From assembly GCA_036488085.1 (NCBI GenBank), contig DASXHZ010000012.1:62001-126000 (forward strand): DNA of 64,000 nucleotides. The letters are read 5' to 3'. The notes under the pieces were generated by a model. It searched no databases. It saw only the letters and a program-made list of their open reading frames with translations, and had not been told where the DNA came from. Position 1 is the stretch's first letter. Every line of letters begins with the position of its first letter. A program made the position numbers and the translations under genes. The DNA comes from DASXHZ01 sp036488085. Its GTDB lineage: Bacteria; Acidobacteriota; Thermoanaerobaculia; Gp7-AA8. This document shows positions 54,056-62,489 of the stretch, piece by piece.

Positions 54056-54114
54056 TCCGCCCGTCCGCGCGACGGCGCGGCTAACGCCGCGCGGGCGGAC
54101 GAGGGCGTCCGCCC
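54056..54114. repeat. REP-like palindromic cluster in a gene-free gap
   Basis: Between the terminator and the receiver gene (53905-54257) no gene is supported. It holds GCGCGGC-TAAC-GCCGCGC (54075-54092), outer arms TCCGCCC (54056-54062) and GGGCGGA (54093-54099), and a neighbour hairpin GGGCG-TC-CGCCC (54103-54114). The shared CCGCCC/GGGCGG core looks like an interspersed palindromic element, but only one copy is in the window. Confidence 0.4.
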
Positions 54115-54257
54115 CTCCAACGAATCGGCGGAACAGACCACGCCGCAGCCTCCCGATCCGCCACGGCGGCTGAACATCCGCTCGTGAACGCGCTGAGCGG
54201 CTTCCGGAGGTAGCGGCCCACGGCAACGCCTTGGTGTTCGTTGGGGAAGGTCCGGTT

Positions 54258-54635
54258 TCAAGCCCACTGCAACGCGGCGGCGATCTCGCCGCCGAGGCTG
54301 AGGGGATCGAATGGCTTGGCGATCATGGTGCGGACGCCTAGCTCGGTGAAGCGCCGTTTGTCGGCTGCCTGCACTTTGGCCGTGAGAAAGATCACCGGGA
54401 TGTCGCGCGTCTCCGCGTTGTCCTGAAGGAGACGGAACGTAGTCGGACCGTCCATCCCGGGCATCATGACGTCGAGCAGGATGGCGTCAGGCCTCAGGCT
54501 CGCCGCGACGCGTAACGCCTCGGCGCCCGAATCGGCGGTGGCGATCTCCCACCCGCCGGTCAGCTCGAGGCTGACAGCTGCGATCTCCCGGATGTGTTCC
54601 TCGTCGTCCACGATCAAGATCTTTTTATGCTGCAC
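54258..54635 (-). CDS. Stand-alone response regulator receiver
   Basis: A 125-aa CheY-like receiver. KILIVDDEEHIREIAAVSLEL starts the fold, phospho-Asp is in AILLDVMMPGMDG, the switch Thr is in VIFLTAKVQ and the Lys in MIAKPFDP. The GTG start is chosen because AGGAGG lies 7 bp upstream and the fold begins at once. It overlaps the end of the CHASE8 kinase by 11 bp. It is the last gene of the minus-strand operon and a likely phosphoacceptor of that kinase. Confidence 0.9.
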   Translation of the reverse strand: MQHKKILIVDDEEHIREIAAVSLELTGGWEIATADSGAEALRVAASLRPDAILLDVMMPGMDGPTTFRLLQDNAETRDIPVIFLTAKVQAADKRRFTELGVRTMIAKPFDPLSLGGEIAAALQWA

Positions 54636-56883
54636 CTTGCACCTCCTGGCATCCGTCGATCGAGGCAAGCAGACCGACGACGCGGTGTTCGAATTCCTCG
54701 GGAGTGACGCGGCTCTTGGTGATGAATTCGGTCGGTCCGAGCCGCAGGTTTTCGTGGTCCGCGGCGGTGAGCTCGTGCGCGGTGTAGACCACCAGCGGCA
54801 CATGCGCGAGCGGCTCGTGCTCCCGGAGCCAATGGACGACCTCGAAGCCGCTCATCTCCGGAAGCACGAGGTCGAGGATGATCACGTCCGGCTTCTCGTC
54901 GAGGCACGCGGCGACAGCACTCCGCCCGCTGACGACATGCCGCGTCTCGAATCCGCGCGCCTGGAGTGAGGCGCCCATCACGCGCGCCAGGTCGACGTCG
55001 TCTTCAACGATCAGCACCACCGGCCGTTCAGGCGCCGCCGGCGACGCGGTCTCTTCCGGAGCGAGTGCGATCGTTTCTTCCTCGTACAGCGGGACGGTGA
55101 AGCGGAAGGTCGTCCCCTTCCCCTCTTCGCTCTCGGCCCAGATACGGCCGCCGTGCGCCGCCACGATGCTGCGGCAGATGGCGAGGCCGAGACCGGTCCC
55201 GCCTTTCTGCCGCGAATCCGACGCGTCGACCTGCTTGAAACGCTCGAAGACGTTCTCGAGCTGTTCCTTCGGTATACCGCGCCCTTCGTCTTCGATGGCG
55301 AAGGTGTACATGCCGTCCGCGGCCGATCCGTTCAACAAGACGGTGGTTCCCGCGGGCGAGAACTTGACGGCATTGCTGAGGAGGTTCGTGAGGGTCTGGA
55401 TGATCCGGTCGTGGTCGCACCAGACTCCGGCGTGGGATGGGTCGGCGATCACGGTGACGCGCGCGCGCTCGGCGAATGGCTGGATGCCTTCGAGCGCCTC
55501 GATCATGAGGTCGCCGCTGTCGACGATGGCGCGATTCAGGTCGACGCGGCCGGAGTCGATCCGCTCGAGGTCGAGGATGTCGTTGATGAGCCGCACCAGG
55601 CGGTCGGTGTTCGTCACCGCGATGTCGAGCATCCGCTGCGCACGATCGCTCACGGTACCGAGGAGGCCGCTGCCGAGGAGTCCGAGCGCACCGCGGATGG
55701 ACGTGAGCGGCGTTCGGAGCTCGTGGCTGACGGTGGAGACGAATTCGTCTTTCATCCGCTCGATCTGGAGCTGCTCGCTGATGTCGCGGAAGGTGACGAC
55801 CACGCCGCTGGCGTTGCCACTGGCGTCGACGATGGTGCTGCCGGTGTACTCGATCGGGACCGTGGTGTTGTCGAAGCGGTTGAACTTGCCGCGGCCGGTG
55901 CGGACGGGTAGATCGAGCCGCGCGCCACAAACACGGCAGTCCGCGTACGGGAGGGTTCGGTCGGGGCAGGTCGCGGAGTGAATGTTGGCGTGGAGACTCT
56001 TGCCCACCGGCTTGAATTCGGTAGATCCGAGAATCCGGGCGGCGGAGGGATTCATGAAGGTGACGATGCCGTCGAGATCGAGGCCGAAGATCCCGTCGCC
56101 GGCGGAGTCGAGAATGGCCTGGTTCCGATCGAGGACGACGCTCAGCTCCGCGGTGCGCTCGTGCACCTGGTGCTCGAGCTCATTCCTGTGACGTTCGGCC
56201 TCGCCGAGCATCTGATTGAAGGCCGCGACGAGGTCGGCGATCTCGCCGGGCGCCGACGTCCCCGGCGCCGGCGCGCGCAGGCTGTAGTTGTCGTCCTGCG
56301 TCACGCCGCGCGCCACGCTCGCGAGCTCGGCGATCGGACGCGAGACGATTTTCAGCAACTTCGACGAGAGAACGAACGCGATCGCCAGGGTGATCGCGAG
56401 GATGCCGATGAGGATCAGGACGTATTGCTTCAGGCGCGTCTTCACCATGTCGCGCGAGCCTGAGATGTAGAGCGTGCCGATCTTCTCGCCGTCGAAGATG
56501 ACGTCGGTGAAGACCTGGATGTGGGAGGGGTGAGAAGTCCGTATCACACCGCTGAGCGAGCCGGGAGTGAAGCTTCCATGGCGCGAGTAGGTGACGAACG
56601 GTTTACCGGTGCGGTCGAAGATGGCGGCCTCCACGACGCTCGGCTTGGCGCGTAGGGAGGTGAGAACTTCCCGCGCTGCATCGCGGTCGCGGAAGGTCAG
56701 CGGCGCGGTGCTGTCGATGGCGATGACATTCGCGAGCGTATTCAGGTCCCGGCCGGTGATTTGGCTCAGGGATATGAAATCGACGACGACCGAAGCGGCA
56801 CCGGCAAGCAACAGGACGATGGTGGTCGTGATCATGATGATCAGGCGGAGGCGGGGTTGGATGGAGAGGCGATAAGAGGTCAT
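54625..56883 (-). CDS. CHASE8-HAMP-PAS hybrid histidine kinase with REC
   Basis: A 752-aa membrane hybrid kinase. TM1 (LIIMITTTIVLLLAGAASVVV) and TM2 (YVLILIGILAITLAIAFVL) enclose a periplasmic domain with IDSTAPLTFRDRDAAREVL and VVEAAIFDRTG, matching CHASE8, the domain by which YfiN is held by YfiR. HAMP, PAS (with CPDRTLPYADCRVC, a Cys cluster), H-box TVSHELRTPLTSIRGALGLL, HATPase and a C-terminal receiver (VVLIVEDDVDLARV, IILDLVLPEMSG) follow. The upstream gene encodes YfiR. GTG 56889 is an alternative start overlapping that stop. Confidence 0.9.
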   Translation of the reverse strand: MTSYRLSIQPRLRLIIMITTTIVLLLAGAASVVVDFISLSQITGRDLNTLANVIAIDSTAPLTFRDRDAAREVLTSLRAKPSVVEAAIFDRTGKPFVTYSRHGSFTPGSLSGVIRTSHPSHIQVFTDVIFDGEKIGTLYISGSRDMVKTRLKQYVLILIGILAITLAIAFVLSSKLLKIVSRPIAELASVARGVTQDDNYSLRAPAPGTSAPGEIADLVAAFNQMLGEAERHRNELEHQVHERTAELSVVLDRNQAILDSAGDGIFGLDLDGIVTFMNPSAARILGSTEFKPVGKSLHANIHSATCPDRTLPYADCRVCGARLDLPVRTGRGKFNRFDNTTVPIEYTGSTIVDASGNASGVVVTFRDISEQLQIERMKDEFVSTVSHELRTPLTSIRGALGLLGSGLLGTVSDRAQRMLDIAVTNTDRLVRLINDILDLERIDSGRVDLNRAIVDSGDLMIEALEGIQPFAERARVTVIADPSHAGVWCDHDRIIQTLTNLLSNAVKFSPAGTTVLLNGSAADGMYTFAIEDEGRGIPKEQLENVFERFKQVDASDSRQKGGTGLGLAICRSIVAAHGGRIWAESEEGKGTTFRFTVPLYEEETIALAPEETASPAAPERPVVLIVEDDVDLARVMGASLQARGFETRHVVSGRSAVAACLDEKPDVIILDLVLPEMSGFEVVHWLREHEPLAHVPLVVYTAHELTAADHENLRLGPTEFITKSRVTPEEFEHRVVGLLASIDGCQEVQGAA

Positions 56884-56885
56884 GG

Positions 56886-57443
56886 TCACTCCGTCGTCCC
56901 GCGGACGGCGCGGGCAATCTGCAGCAGTTTGGAGCTGATCTTCATGTGCCCCTCGGCCGCTGCCTCGGTGTTGATGTCGAACAGGACGCGGTGTTGGACG
57001 GTCATGAGCTCGATCATTCCGCCCCGTTCCGTAAAGTTGTCGACGTCCGCGACGGTGAGCAGCGAAAAGCCGCGCACTGCAAGGAGGATCGCACCGAGGT
57101 GATCGAGCTCCGACGAGCTGATGAAGATCATCTGGCACCCGCCGAGCGGATCGTTCCAGCGGAGATGGCGGATGACGAGCGGGTGGCCGTTCGCATGCTT
57201 GCCCGCGATCTCGTCAATGGCGCGGCCGAAGGGATCGTCTCCGACCAGGCCGATCACGATCGGTGCACCGGGAGGGAGGACGCTCTGCGGCCACTCGACG
57301 AACTGCGCGAAGTGATGCAGGTAGGCGGCCTTGATCTGGTATTCGCCGGCCGCGATGTCGCTCGCCGCCGGCGCGGACCCGGCGTGAGCGGCGATCAATG
57401 CGGCCAGCAGCAGCGCCGCGCTGCACCGGCTCACCGCCGCCAC
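56886..57443 (-). CDS. YfiR-family periplasmic protein (DUF4154)
   Basis: A 185-aa precursor with signal peptide (CSAALLLAALIAAHAGSAPAA). The mature start is YQIKAAYLHHFAQFVEWP, the hallmark of YfiR/DUF4154, with GLVGDDPFG, CQMIFIS and VADVDNFTERGGMIEL also as expected. In Pseudomonas YfiR binds the periplasmic CHASE8 domain of the cyclase YfiN and represses it. Here the neighbour with CHASE8 is a histidine kinase, overlapping as GTGA. It starts with GTG and overlaps the receptor remnant by 13 bp. Confidence 0.9.
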   Translation of the reverse strand: MAAVSRCSAALLLAALIAAHAGSAPAASDIAAGEYQIKAAYLHHFAQFVEWPQSVLPPGAPIVIGLVGDDPFGRAIDEIAGKHANGHPLVIRHLRWNDPLGGCQMIFISSSELDHLGAILLAVRGFSLLTVADVDNFTERGGMIELMTVQHRVLFDINTEAAAEGHMKISSKLLQIARAVRGTTE

Positions 57444-58003
57444 AGGATCATCCCCGCAATGGTTCTCGATGCCGGCGTCAGCGCCGCGTTTTCAGCGAAG
57501 CCACGAAACTCGAGGTGGCTACCGCCGGCAAGGTTCCGGCCGCTGACGCTCAGCTCGAGACCGGGCCTCGCCTGCCAGGCGACGCGGGCGTCGAGGCGGA
57601 CGTAGCGCGGCAGGTCCTGGACGTCCCACCGGACGCCGCCGAATAGTTCGGAGTAGACGGTGCGGCCGTCGATCAGGACGAGGAGCTTGTTCGACCACCG
57701 GCCGTTGAATCCGCGGGCGCTGACGGCCCAGAGGTTGCGGTTGATTTGCGCGACGTCGAAGCCGGGAACCATCCGGAGTAGATCGGGGATGCTCGTCGCG
57801 CCGGAGCGGTGGATATCCTCCTCGCTGATGACGAAGGTGGCCGCCGCCGTTTCGGAGAGGCGCTGGCCGCGCCGGGCCACGGACGTCACTTCGACCTTCA
57901 TGAGGTCTTCGACGCTGAGGTTGGAAAGCTCGTCGTTGCTCTGTGCGAGTGCATTCGACGCGACCGCCGCCCCCAGCAACGCGGCAATGATGATCGGCTT
58001 CAT
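57431..58003 (-). CDS. Internally deleted TonB-dependent receptor (plug plus last strands)
   Basis: A 190-aa precursor with signal peptide ending ASNALA. Residues about 28-128 are a TonB receptor plug: LSVEDLMKVEVTSVARR, ATFVISEEDIHRSG, SIPDLLRMVPGFDVAQI and LLVLIDGRTVYSELFGGVRWD. Directly after VQD comes LPRYVRLDARVAWQ to SGRNLAGGSHLEFRGF, the C-terminal strands of such receptors, ending in a terminal Trp-rich strand. Some 400-450 barrel residues are missing, with the frame kept. It cannot form a normal barrel. It may be a periplasmic plug protein, a decaying gene or an assembly collapse. Confidence 0.78.
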   Translation of the reverse strand: MKPIIIAALLGAAVASNALAQSNDELSNLSVEDLMKVEVTSVARRGQRLSETAAATFVISEEDIHRSGATSIPDLLRMVPGFDVAQINRNLWAVSARGFNGRWSNKLLVLIDGRTVYSELFGGVRWDVQDLPRYVRLDARVAWQARPGLELSVSGRNLAGGSHLEFRGFAENAALTPASRTIAGMILWRR

Positions 58004-58038
58004 GCCGTGTAGTCGCTGGGCGGCGGCGAAAAATACAG

Positions 58039-58668
58039 CTACGAGGCGAGGGCTGCTCCGTGCGCGAGGGGGACGAGGCCTGCGAGCAGGTTGCTAAGCT
58101 CCGAGAAGTCGATCGGCTTGGTGAGGAACGCGTCGGCGTTGTAGCGGAGCACCGCCTCGTCGGCGTAGCGGCGGGCGCGATAGAGCGACGTCATGACGAT
58201 CACCTTCTTCGCCGCCCCTTCCTCCGTATTCTTCACGCGGAGGCAGAGCTCCCGGCCGTCCATGTGCGGCATCAACGCGTCGGTGAGCATGATCGCGACC
58301 TCGCGCGAGCGCGCCAGCATCAGCGCATGGTGCGGATCGCCGGTCGTCACGGCGCGGTACCCGAGCTGGCGGATCCGGCAGGCGACGAGCGAGCGGATTG
58401 CCTCATCGTCGTCCACGACCAGTACCACCGGCGCCAAAGTGTCAGACGCCTGATAGCCGGAGGCGCCGCCATCGTGGAGGAAGCGTTCGGGCGCTTCTTT
58501 CATCGCGCGCGGCACGGAGGCCCAGAAATCGCGCTTGTACGGAATCGGAGCGGTGCAGAAGCAGCGCTTGCATTCCGGACAGACGAGCGTCCGCAAGGGG
58601 CGCACGCAGTCGCACCACTTCAGATTGGTTTCATCGAACTTTGCGTAGCAGTGATGGCAGGGTTTCAT
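58039..58668 (-). CDS. Cys-rich zinc-ribbon-like domain fused to receiver
   Basis: A 209-aa protein. The N-terminal 40 residues hold eight cysteines (CHHC, CDC, CPECKRCFC), a probable zinc-binding module. A linker and a full receiver follow from about 80 (VVLVVDDDEAIRSLVACRI, with phospho-Asp in IMLTDALMPHMDG and LTKPIDF). ATG 58668 overlaps the previous stop as ATGA; GTG 58680 is an alternative. Receivers with such an N-terminal ribbon are uncommon. It may bind nucleic acid or protein when phosphorylated by the operon kinases. Confidence 0.8.
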   Translation of the reverse strand: MKPCHHCYAKFDETNLKWCDCVRPLRTLVCPECKRCFCTAPIPYKRDFWASVPRAMKEAPERFLHDGGASGYQASDTLAPVVLVVDDDEAIRSLVACRIRQLGYRAVTTGDPHHALMLARSREVAIMLTDALMPHMDGRELCLRVKNTEEGAAKKVIVMTSLYRARRYADEAVLRYNADAFLTKPIDFSELSNLLAGLVPLAHGAALAS

Positions 58669-59021
58669 TGATTTGCACACTCCTCGACGATCTTGATGAA
58701 TTCGGTGTGGTTGAACGGCTTCGAAAGGACGGCGAACGCTTCCGGGTGCGGTGTTCGCCTGCGCGAATAGCCGCTGAGGATGACCACGCGGCGCAATACG
58801 TCCGGCGCGGTCAGCTTCCAGTAGTCGGCGAGCTGCGCGCCGCCGAAGACCGGCATGTTCATGTCGAGCACGATGACGTCGTAGTTCTTCGTCAGCTCGG
58901 TGGCGTGAATCCCGTCCGCCACGGCCTCGACTTCGAAATCGCGCGACTCGAGCAGGACCTGGACCAGGTCCCGCAGCGCCTCGTCGTCGTCGATCACCAG
59001 CGCCAGACGGTTCCTGGTCAA
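58665..59021 (-). CDS. Stand-alone response regulator receiver
   Basis: A 118-aa receiver: LALVIDDDEALRDLVQVLL, phospho-Asp in VIVLDMNMPVFGG, the switch region in VILSGYSRRR and Lys in VLSKPFNH. The start is TTG 59021, forming TTGA with the kinase stop and preceded by GGGGAGG, so the rare start codon is well supported. It links the upstream hybrid kinase with the Cys-rich receiver protein. Confidence 0.87.
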   Translation of the reverse strand: MTRNRLALVIDDDEALRDLVQVLLESRDFEVEAVADGIHATELTKNYDVIVLDMNMPVFGGAQLADYWKLTAPDVLRRVVILSGYSRRRTPHPEAFAVLSKPFNHTEFIKIVEECANQ

Positions 59022-60838
59022 TGCTGCCTCCCCTCTTCCAACGCCGCGATCTCGGTGAGGAGCTCGTCGATCGTGAAAGGCTTCTGGAGGAACCGCGTGT
59101 ACGCGTCCGCCGGGGCCTTTCGACGGTCGCCGTGGCCGGTACAGAAGACGATCGGAAGCGCGGTCATCTTCTTCCGGAGTGTTGCGCCGAGCGCGGCGCC
59201 ATCCATGTCGGGCAGGCCGATGTCGAGGAGCACCACGTCCGGCTTCCATCGCCGGATCGCCCCCTCCGCCTCCGAGCCGGTGGCGACGGAGCTCACTTCG
59301 AGGCCTTCCATCTGGAGCATCGACGAGAGTCCTTCGCTGACGCTCGCCTCATCGTCGACGATCAGGACGCGATGCAGATGCAGCGGCGCCGGCGCGTGCT
59401 GGCATTTCCGGGTCGCCACCGGCGCCGCGGCGATCTTCGGGAGAAAGATGTGGAAGGCCGTTCCGGAGCCGATCGCGCTCTCCGCGAAGATCGTCCCGCC
59501 GTGGCGCTGCACCACCTGGTGCGCGACGGCAAGGCCGAGACCCGTGCCGCCGTTCTTTTTCGTCGTGAAGAGAGGCTCGAAGATGTGGGCCATCACGTCG
59601 GGACGGATTCCGGTGCCGGAATCGGCCACGGAGATCTGGACGAAGCGCTCCGGCTGCTCGACGAGGGCGAACCCGAAGGTCTCGTCAGGCGCCGGCTCGC
59701 GGACGCTGAGGGTGAGGGTGCCGCCGTGCGGCATCGCGTCGCGCGCGTTGTTCGCCAGGTTCGTGATCACCTGCGCGATCTGGCCGCCATCGGCCATCAC
59801 GGCCGGCAACGCGCCGGAGTGCTCGAACGTGACCGCGATCGAGTTGTCGCATTGCCCTTCGATCTCGGGGATGAGGCGGGAGAGCCACTCGACGACGCGC
59901 AGCGGTTTCGGCTCCGGCGCCGAGGGCTGCGTGAATCGCAGGATCTCGAGAGCGACGGTCTTTCCGCGCTGGATGGAGTTGCCGATGTGCCGGGCGCACT
60001 TGACGAGCATCTCGCTGGAGATCGTCGGGCGCTCCAGCAGTTCGGCGAACGGCTGAATCCCCATCAGAACGTTGTTGAACTCGTGTGCCACGGTCGCCGC
60101 GAGCCTGCCGAGGCTGTTGACGCGGTTTGCCTGCTCGAGCTGCCATTCCAGGAGGCGGCGCTCGGTGACGTCGCGAGCGTTGAGGATGGTCGCCTCGACC
60201 TGTCCGGCGCGGACGATGTTGCGGGTCGCGACCTCAAAGGAGCGGAACGTTCCGTCCGCGCGCCGCAGCTTGACCTCGGCGGTGTACGACGCCGCCGGCA
60301 CGCCGGCCTGGCGCGAGAAGAACTCGCGCATCCGTTCGACGTCCTGCCCATGGACGAAGTCGAGCAGTGCCGATCCGATCAGATCCTTGCTGTAATGACC
60401 GAGCGTCCGCTCCATGGCGGGGTTGTGGTAGCGGATGACGCTCTGTGGAGTGAGGACCGCGATGACGTCCGAGGCGTTCTCGACGATCGAGCGGAAGAGC
60501 TGCTCGCTCTCTTTGACTTTCCGGAGCTCGAGAGCGGTCTCCGTGACGTCGAGCGCGGTGCCCTGGATCAGGTTTCCCTCGAGCCGGTTCTCGTACTGCC
60601 ACACCCGCACGTTTCCACGTCTCGTAACGACCGACATCATTCCGCGGGCCACGCCGTGCGTGACGACGGTGTCGAGGTATAGATCGAAGGACGACGCCCC
60701 CTCGGCGGTCAGGATGTCGCGGACGTTCTTTGCGGAGAGCTCCCCGGCATCCATCTCCAGCGCCAGACAGGCCGCGGCGTTGACCGAGACGATGCGTCCC
60801 TCGAGATCGTGCGCGCAGAGGAGGTGCATCGTATTCAC
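59018..60838 (-). CDS. Cytosolic hybrid histidine kinase, PAS-PAS-HK-REC
   Basis: A 606-aa soluble kinase with two PAS domains (about 1-115, LCAHDLEGRIVSVNAAA; 125-250, IVENASDVIAVLTPQSV). The H-box TVAHEFNNVLMGIQPFAELL is followed by HATPase (NLANNARDAMPHGG, DSGTGIRPD, GTGLGLAVAHQV) and a C-terminal receiver (VLIVDDEASVSEGL, VVLLDIGLPDMDG). GTG 60838 overlaps the previous stop as GTGA; the longer upstream frame is antisense-like and was discarded. No TM, so it senses a cytosolic cue. Confidence 0.9.
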   Translation of the reverse strand: MNTMHLLCAHDLEGRIVSVNAAACLALEMDAGELSAKNVRDILTAEGASSFDLYLDTVVTHGVARGMMSVVTRRGNVRVWQYENRLEGNLIQGTALDVTETALELRKVKESEQLFRSIVENASDVIAVLTPQSVIRYHNPAMERTLGHYSKDLIGSALLDFVHGQDVERMREFFSRQAGVPAASYTAEVKLRRADGTFRSFEVATRNIVRAGQVEATILNARDVTERRLLEWQLEQANRVNSLGRLAATVAHEFNNVLMGIQPFAELLERPTISSEMLVKCARHIGNSIQRGKTVALEILRFTQPSAPEPKPLRVVEWLSRLIPEIEGQCDNSIAVTFEHSGALPAVMADGGQIAQVITNLANNARDAMPHGGTLTLSVREPAPDETFGFALVEQPERFVQISVADSGTGIRPDVMAHIFEPLFTTKKNGGTGLGLAVAHQVVQRHGGTIFAESAIGSGTAFHIFLPKIAAAPVATRKCQHAPAPLHLHRVLIVDDEASVSEGLSSMLQMEGLEVSSVATGSEAEGAIRRWKPDVVLLDIGLPDMDGAALGATLRKKMTALPIVFCTGHGDRRKAPADAYTRFLQKPFTIDELLTEIAALEEGRQH

Positions 60839-62061
60839 GGCGCCACCGTGACCCTTGCACGGCCCGCGTGCTTCGAGGCGTACATCGCCTCGTCGGCGCG
60901 CTGTTTCCACGACTCCAGGCTCTCGCCTGAATGCAGCTCCGCCACGCCGCTGCTGAACGTGACGGGAACTTTCCTGCTCATCGTGATGCAGTCCCGGAGG
61001 ACCTCGTTCGCGAGGCGTTCGGAGGTGCCGGCGCCGGCACGGCGTAGGAGAAACGCGAGCTCGTCGCCGCCGCAGCGGCCAACCACGTCGGTGCGGCGTA
61101 CAGAGCGGCGGAGCAGCGATCCGAGGGCGGCGAGGGCTCGGTCGCCGGTGGCATGGCCGTGGTTGTCGTTGATCGACTTGAAATCGTCGACGTCGATGGT
61201 GACCAGCGTGAACGGCCCTTCTCCCCGCCGCTCCTCGATCACCGCGTTTTCGAGCTGGCGCTCGAACGCGGACTGCGTGAGTAGACCGGTGAGGCCGTCC
61301 GTCTCGATGAGCGAGCGCATGAGGCGCGCGCGCTCGATACGCGTCTCGACCGTCGTCAGCAGCAGCGCGGCCGAGATTGGCTTCGTGAGATAGTCGTCGC
61401 CGCCGGCGCGGAGGCCGTCGAGCTGGGTGTCGAGCCCGCGGTCGCGCGTCAGGAAGAGGATCGGAAGCGTCGCCGATCCCGGCGAGTTGCGCACGACGCG
61501 AGCCAGGTCGATCCCGCTGGCGTCGGGAAGCCCGACGTCGAGGATCAGAAGGTCGGGGCGAAACGAGGCAAACGCGCCGTCGAACTGCCCGGCGTCGCTC
61601 GTCCACGCCGTCTCGTAACCCGCTTCCTCGAGGATGGCCGTGATGTACGCAACCTGGTCGGGATCGTCTTCAACGCAGAGGATCCGCATCGCCTCGGCGG
61701 CGGTTTCCACCGGCTCCTCCGGCGGCACGAGCTTGAGGGCGGGCGGCGTCGCTTCGGCGGCGATCGCGGCACGCAGGTCCGCGACGATGGCGTGCAGCGA
61801 CCGCATCGCGCCGGCGTCGACGATCGGATCGCTGCAGATTTCCTCGCCATGAGCGGCCAGCTCGGCGATCCGGTCGAGGCCGTATGTGCCGGCCGTTCCG
61901 GCCAGCGTGTGGAAGTGGCGCTCCAGCGCGGCCGCGCTCCCGTTGGCGGCCATCTCGCCGAGCTCCGCGTCGATGGTCACGATACGGACCGCGAGGCCTT
62001 GAACGAAGCGATCCCGCAGTACCCGGATCTTTTCTTCTACCGATGCAACGGCGCCCATCAT
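60835..62061 (-). CDS. Hpt-REC-GGDEF protein, probable diguanylate cyclase
   Basis: A 408-aa protein. The N-terminal Hpt-like domain (about 1-100) has HFHTLAGTAGTYGL with the phospho-histidine. The receiver (about 125-240) has ILCVEDDPDQVAYI and LLILDVGLPDASG. The GGDEF domain (about 245-405) keeps DGLTGLLTQSAFE, IDVDDFKSINDNHGH and GRCGGDELAF (GGDEL, usually active), so it should make cyclic di-GMP. The Hpt could pass phosphate from the hybrid kinase to its own receiver. GGAGAAG precedes the ATG. Confidence 0.9.
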   Translation of the reverse strand: MMGAVASVEEKIRVLRDRFVQGLAVRIVTIDAELGEMAANGSAAALERHFHTLAGTAGTYGLDRIAELAAHGEEICSDPIVDAGAMRSLHAIVADLRAAIAAEATPPALKLVPPEEPVETAAEAMRILCVEDDPDQVAYITAILEEAGYETAWTSDAGQFDGAFASFRPDLLILDVGLPDASGIDLARVVRNSPGSATLPILFLTRDRGLDTQLDGLRAGGDDYLTKPISAALLLTTVETRIERARLMRSLIETDGLTGLLTQSAFERQLENAVIEERRGEGPFTLVTIDVDDFKSINDNHGHATGDRALAALGSLLRRSVRRTDVVGRCGGDELAFLLRRAGAGTSERLANEVLRDCITMSRKVPVTFSSGVAELHSGESLESWKQRADEAMYASKHAGRARVTVAP

Positions 62062-62076
62062 CTTCTCCGCTTCTGG

Positions 62077-62478
62077 CTACGCGACGCGCAGTCTTGGTGT
62101 GGTGTTGAACGGGATGTGGAACGGGATTAGGCCGTTGGCCTGGAGGTAGAAATCGACGTCGGTTGCGGTGAGGGTGTAGAGCATGCGGCCATTGCCGCGC
62201 GCCATGGCGGAGAGGAAGGCAGTGCCGTCCTCGCGGATCATGAAGGCATCGCCGACGAACTCGTGCGGCAGCGAGGTCAGGAGATCGAGAAACTGCGAGG
62301 CGGTGGCGCCTTGATCGAGGATCACTCGCTCGATGTCGAGCGCCACCGAGAGGTCGACGACGGCGACGGTCAGTTCGGCCAGCGCGTCGATCGCCATGAT
62401 CGAGGTGCCGGCGAGGTCGGTCGTCTCCCAGTCGCGGGAACCGCCGCGCAAAACGAGGGTGATTCTCTGATGTTCCAT
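62077..62478 (-). CDS. Hypothetical cytosolic protein in signalling operon
   Basis: A 133-aa protein with no signal or TM. It begins ITLVLRGGSRDWETTDLAG, has a long helix (IMAIDALAELTVAVVDLSVAL) and later strands (GDAFMIREDGTAFLSAMARG). AGGAGG stands 6 bp before ATG 62478, a strong RBS. Its place before the Hpt-REC-GGDEF gene suggests a sensor or partner role, but no family is recognised. Confidence 0.72.
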   Translation of the reverse strand: MEHQRITLVLRGGSRDWETTDLAGTSIMAIDALAELTVAVVDLSVALDIERVILDQGATASQFLDLLTSLPHEFVGDAFMIREDGTAFLSAMARGNGRMLYTLTATDVDFYLQANGLIPFHIPFNTTPRLRVA

Positions 62479-62489
62479 GGTGGGCCTCC

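Noticed and set aside
56886..57138. Extended start at 57138 for the CHASE8 kinase
   Set aside because: It would overlap most of the YfiR coding region; TM1 follows directly after ATG 56883.
59021..60682. Plus-strand open frame of 553 codons opposite the hybrid kinase
   Set aside because: It is a high-GC antisense shadow: the minus strand shows full PAS, H-box, ATPase and receiver motifs, while the plus text has no domain pattern.
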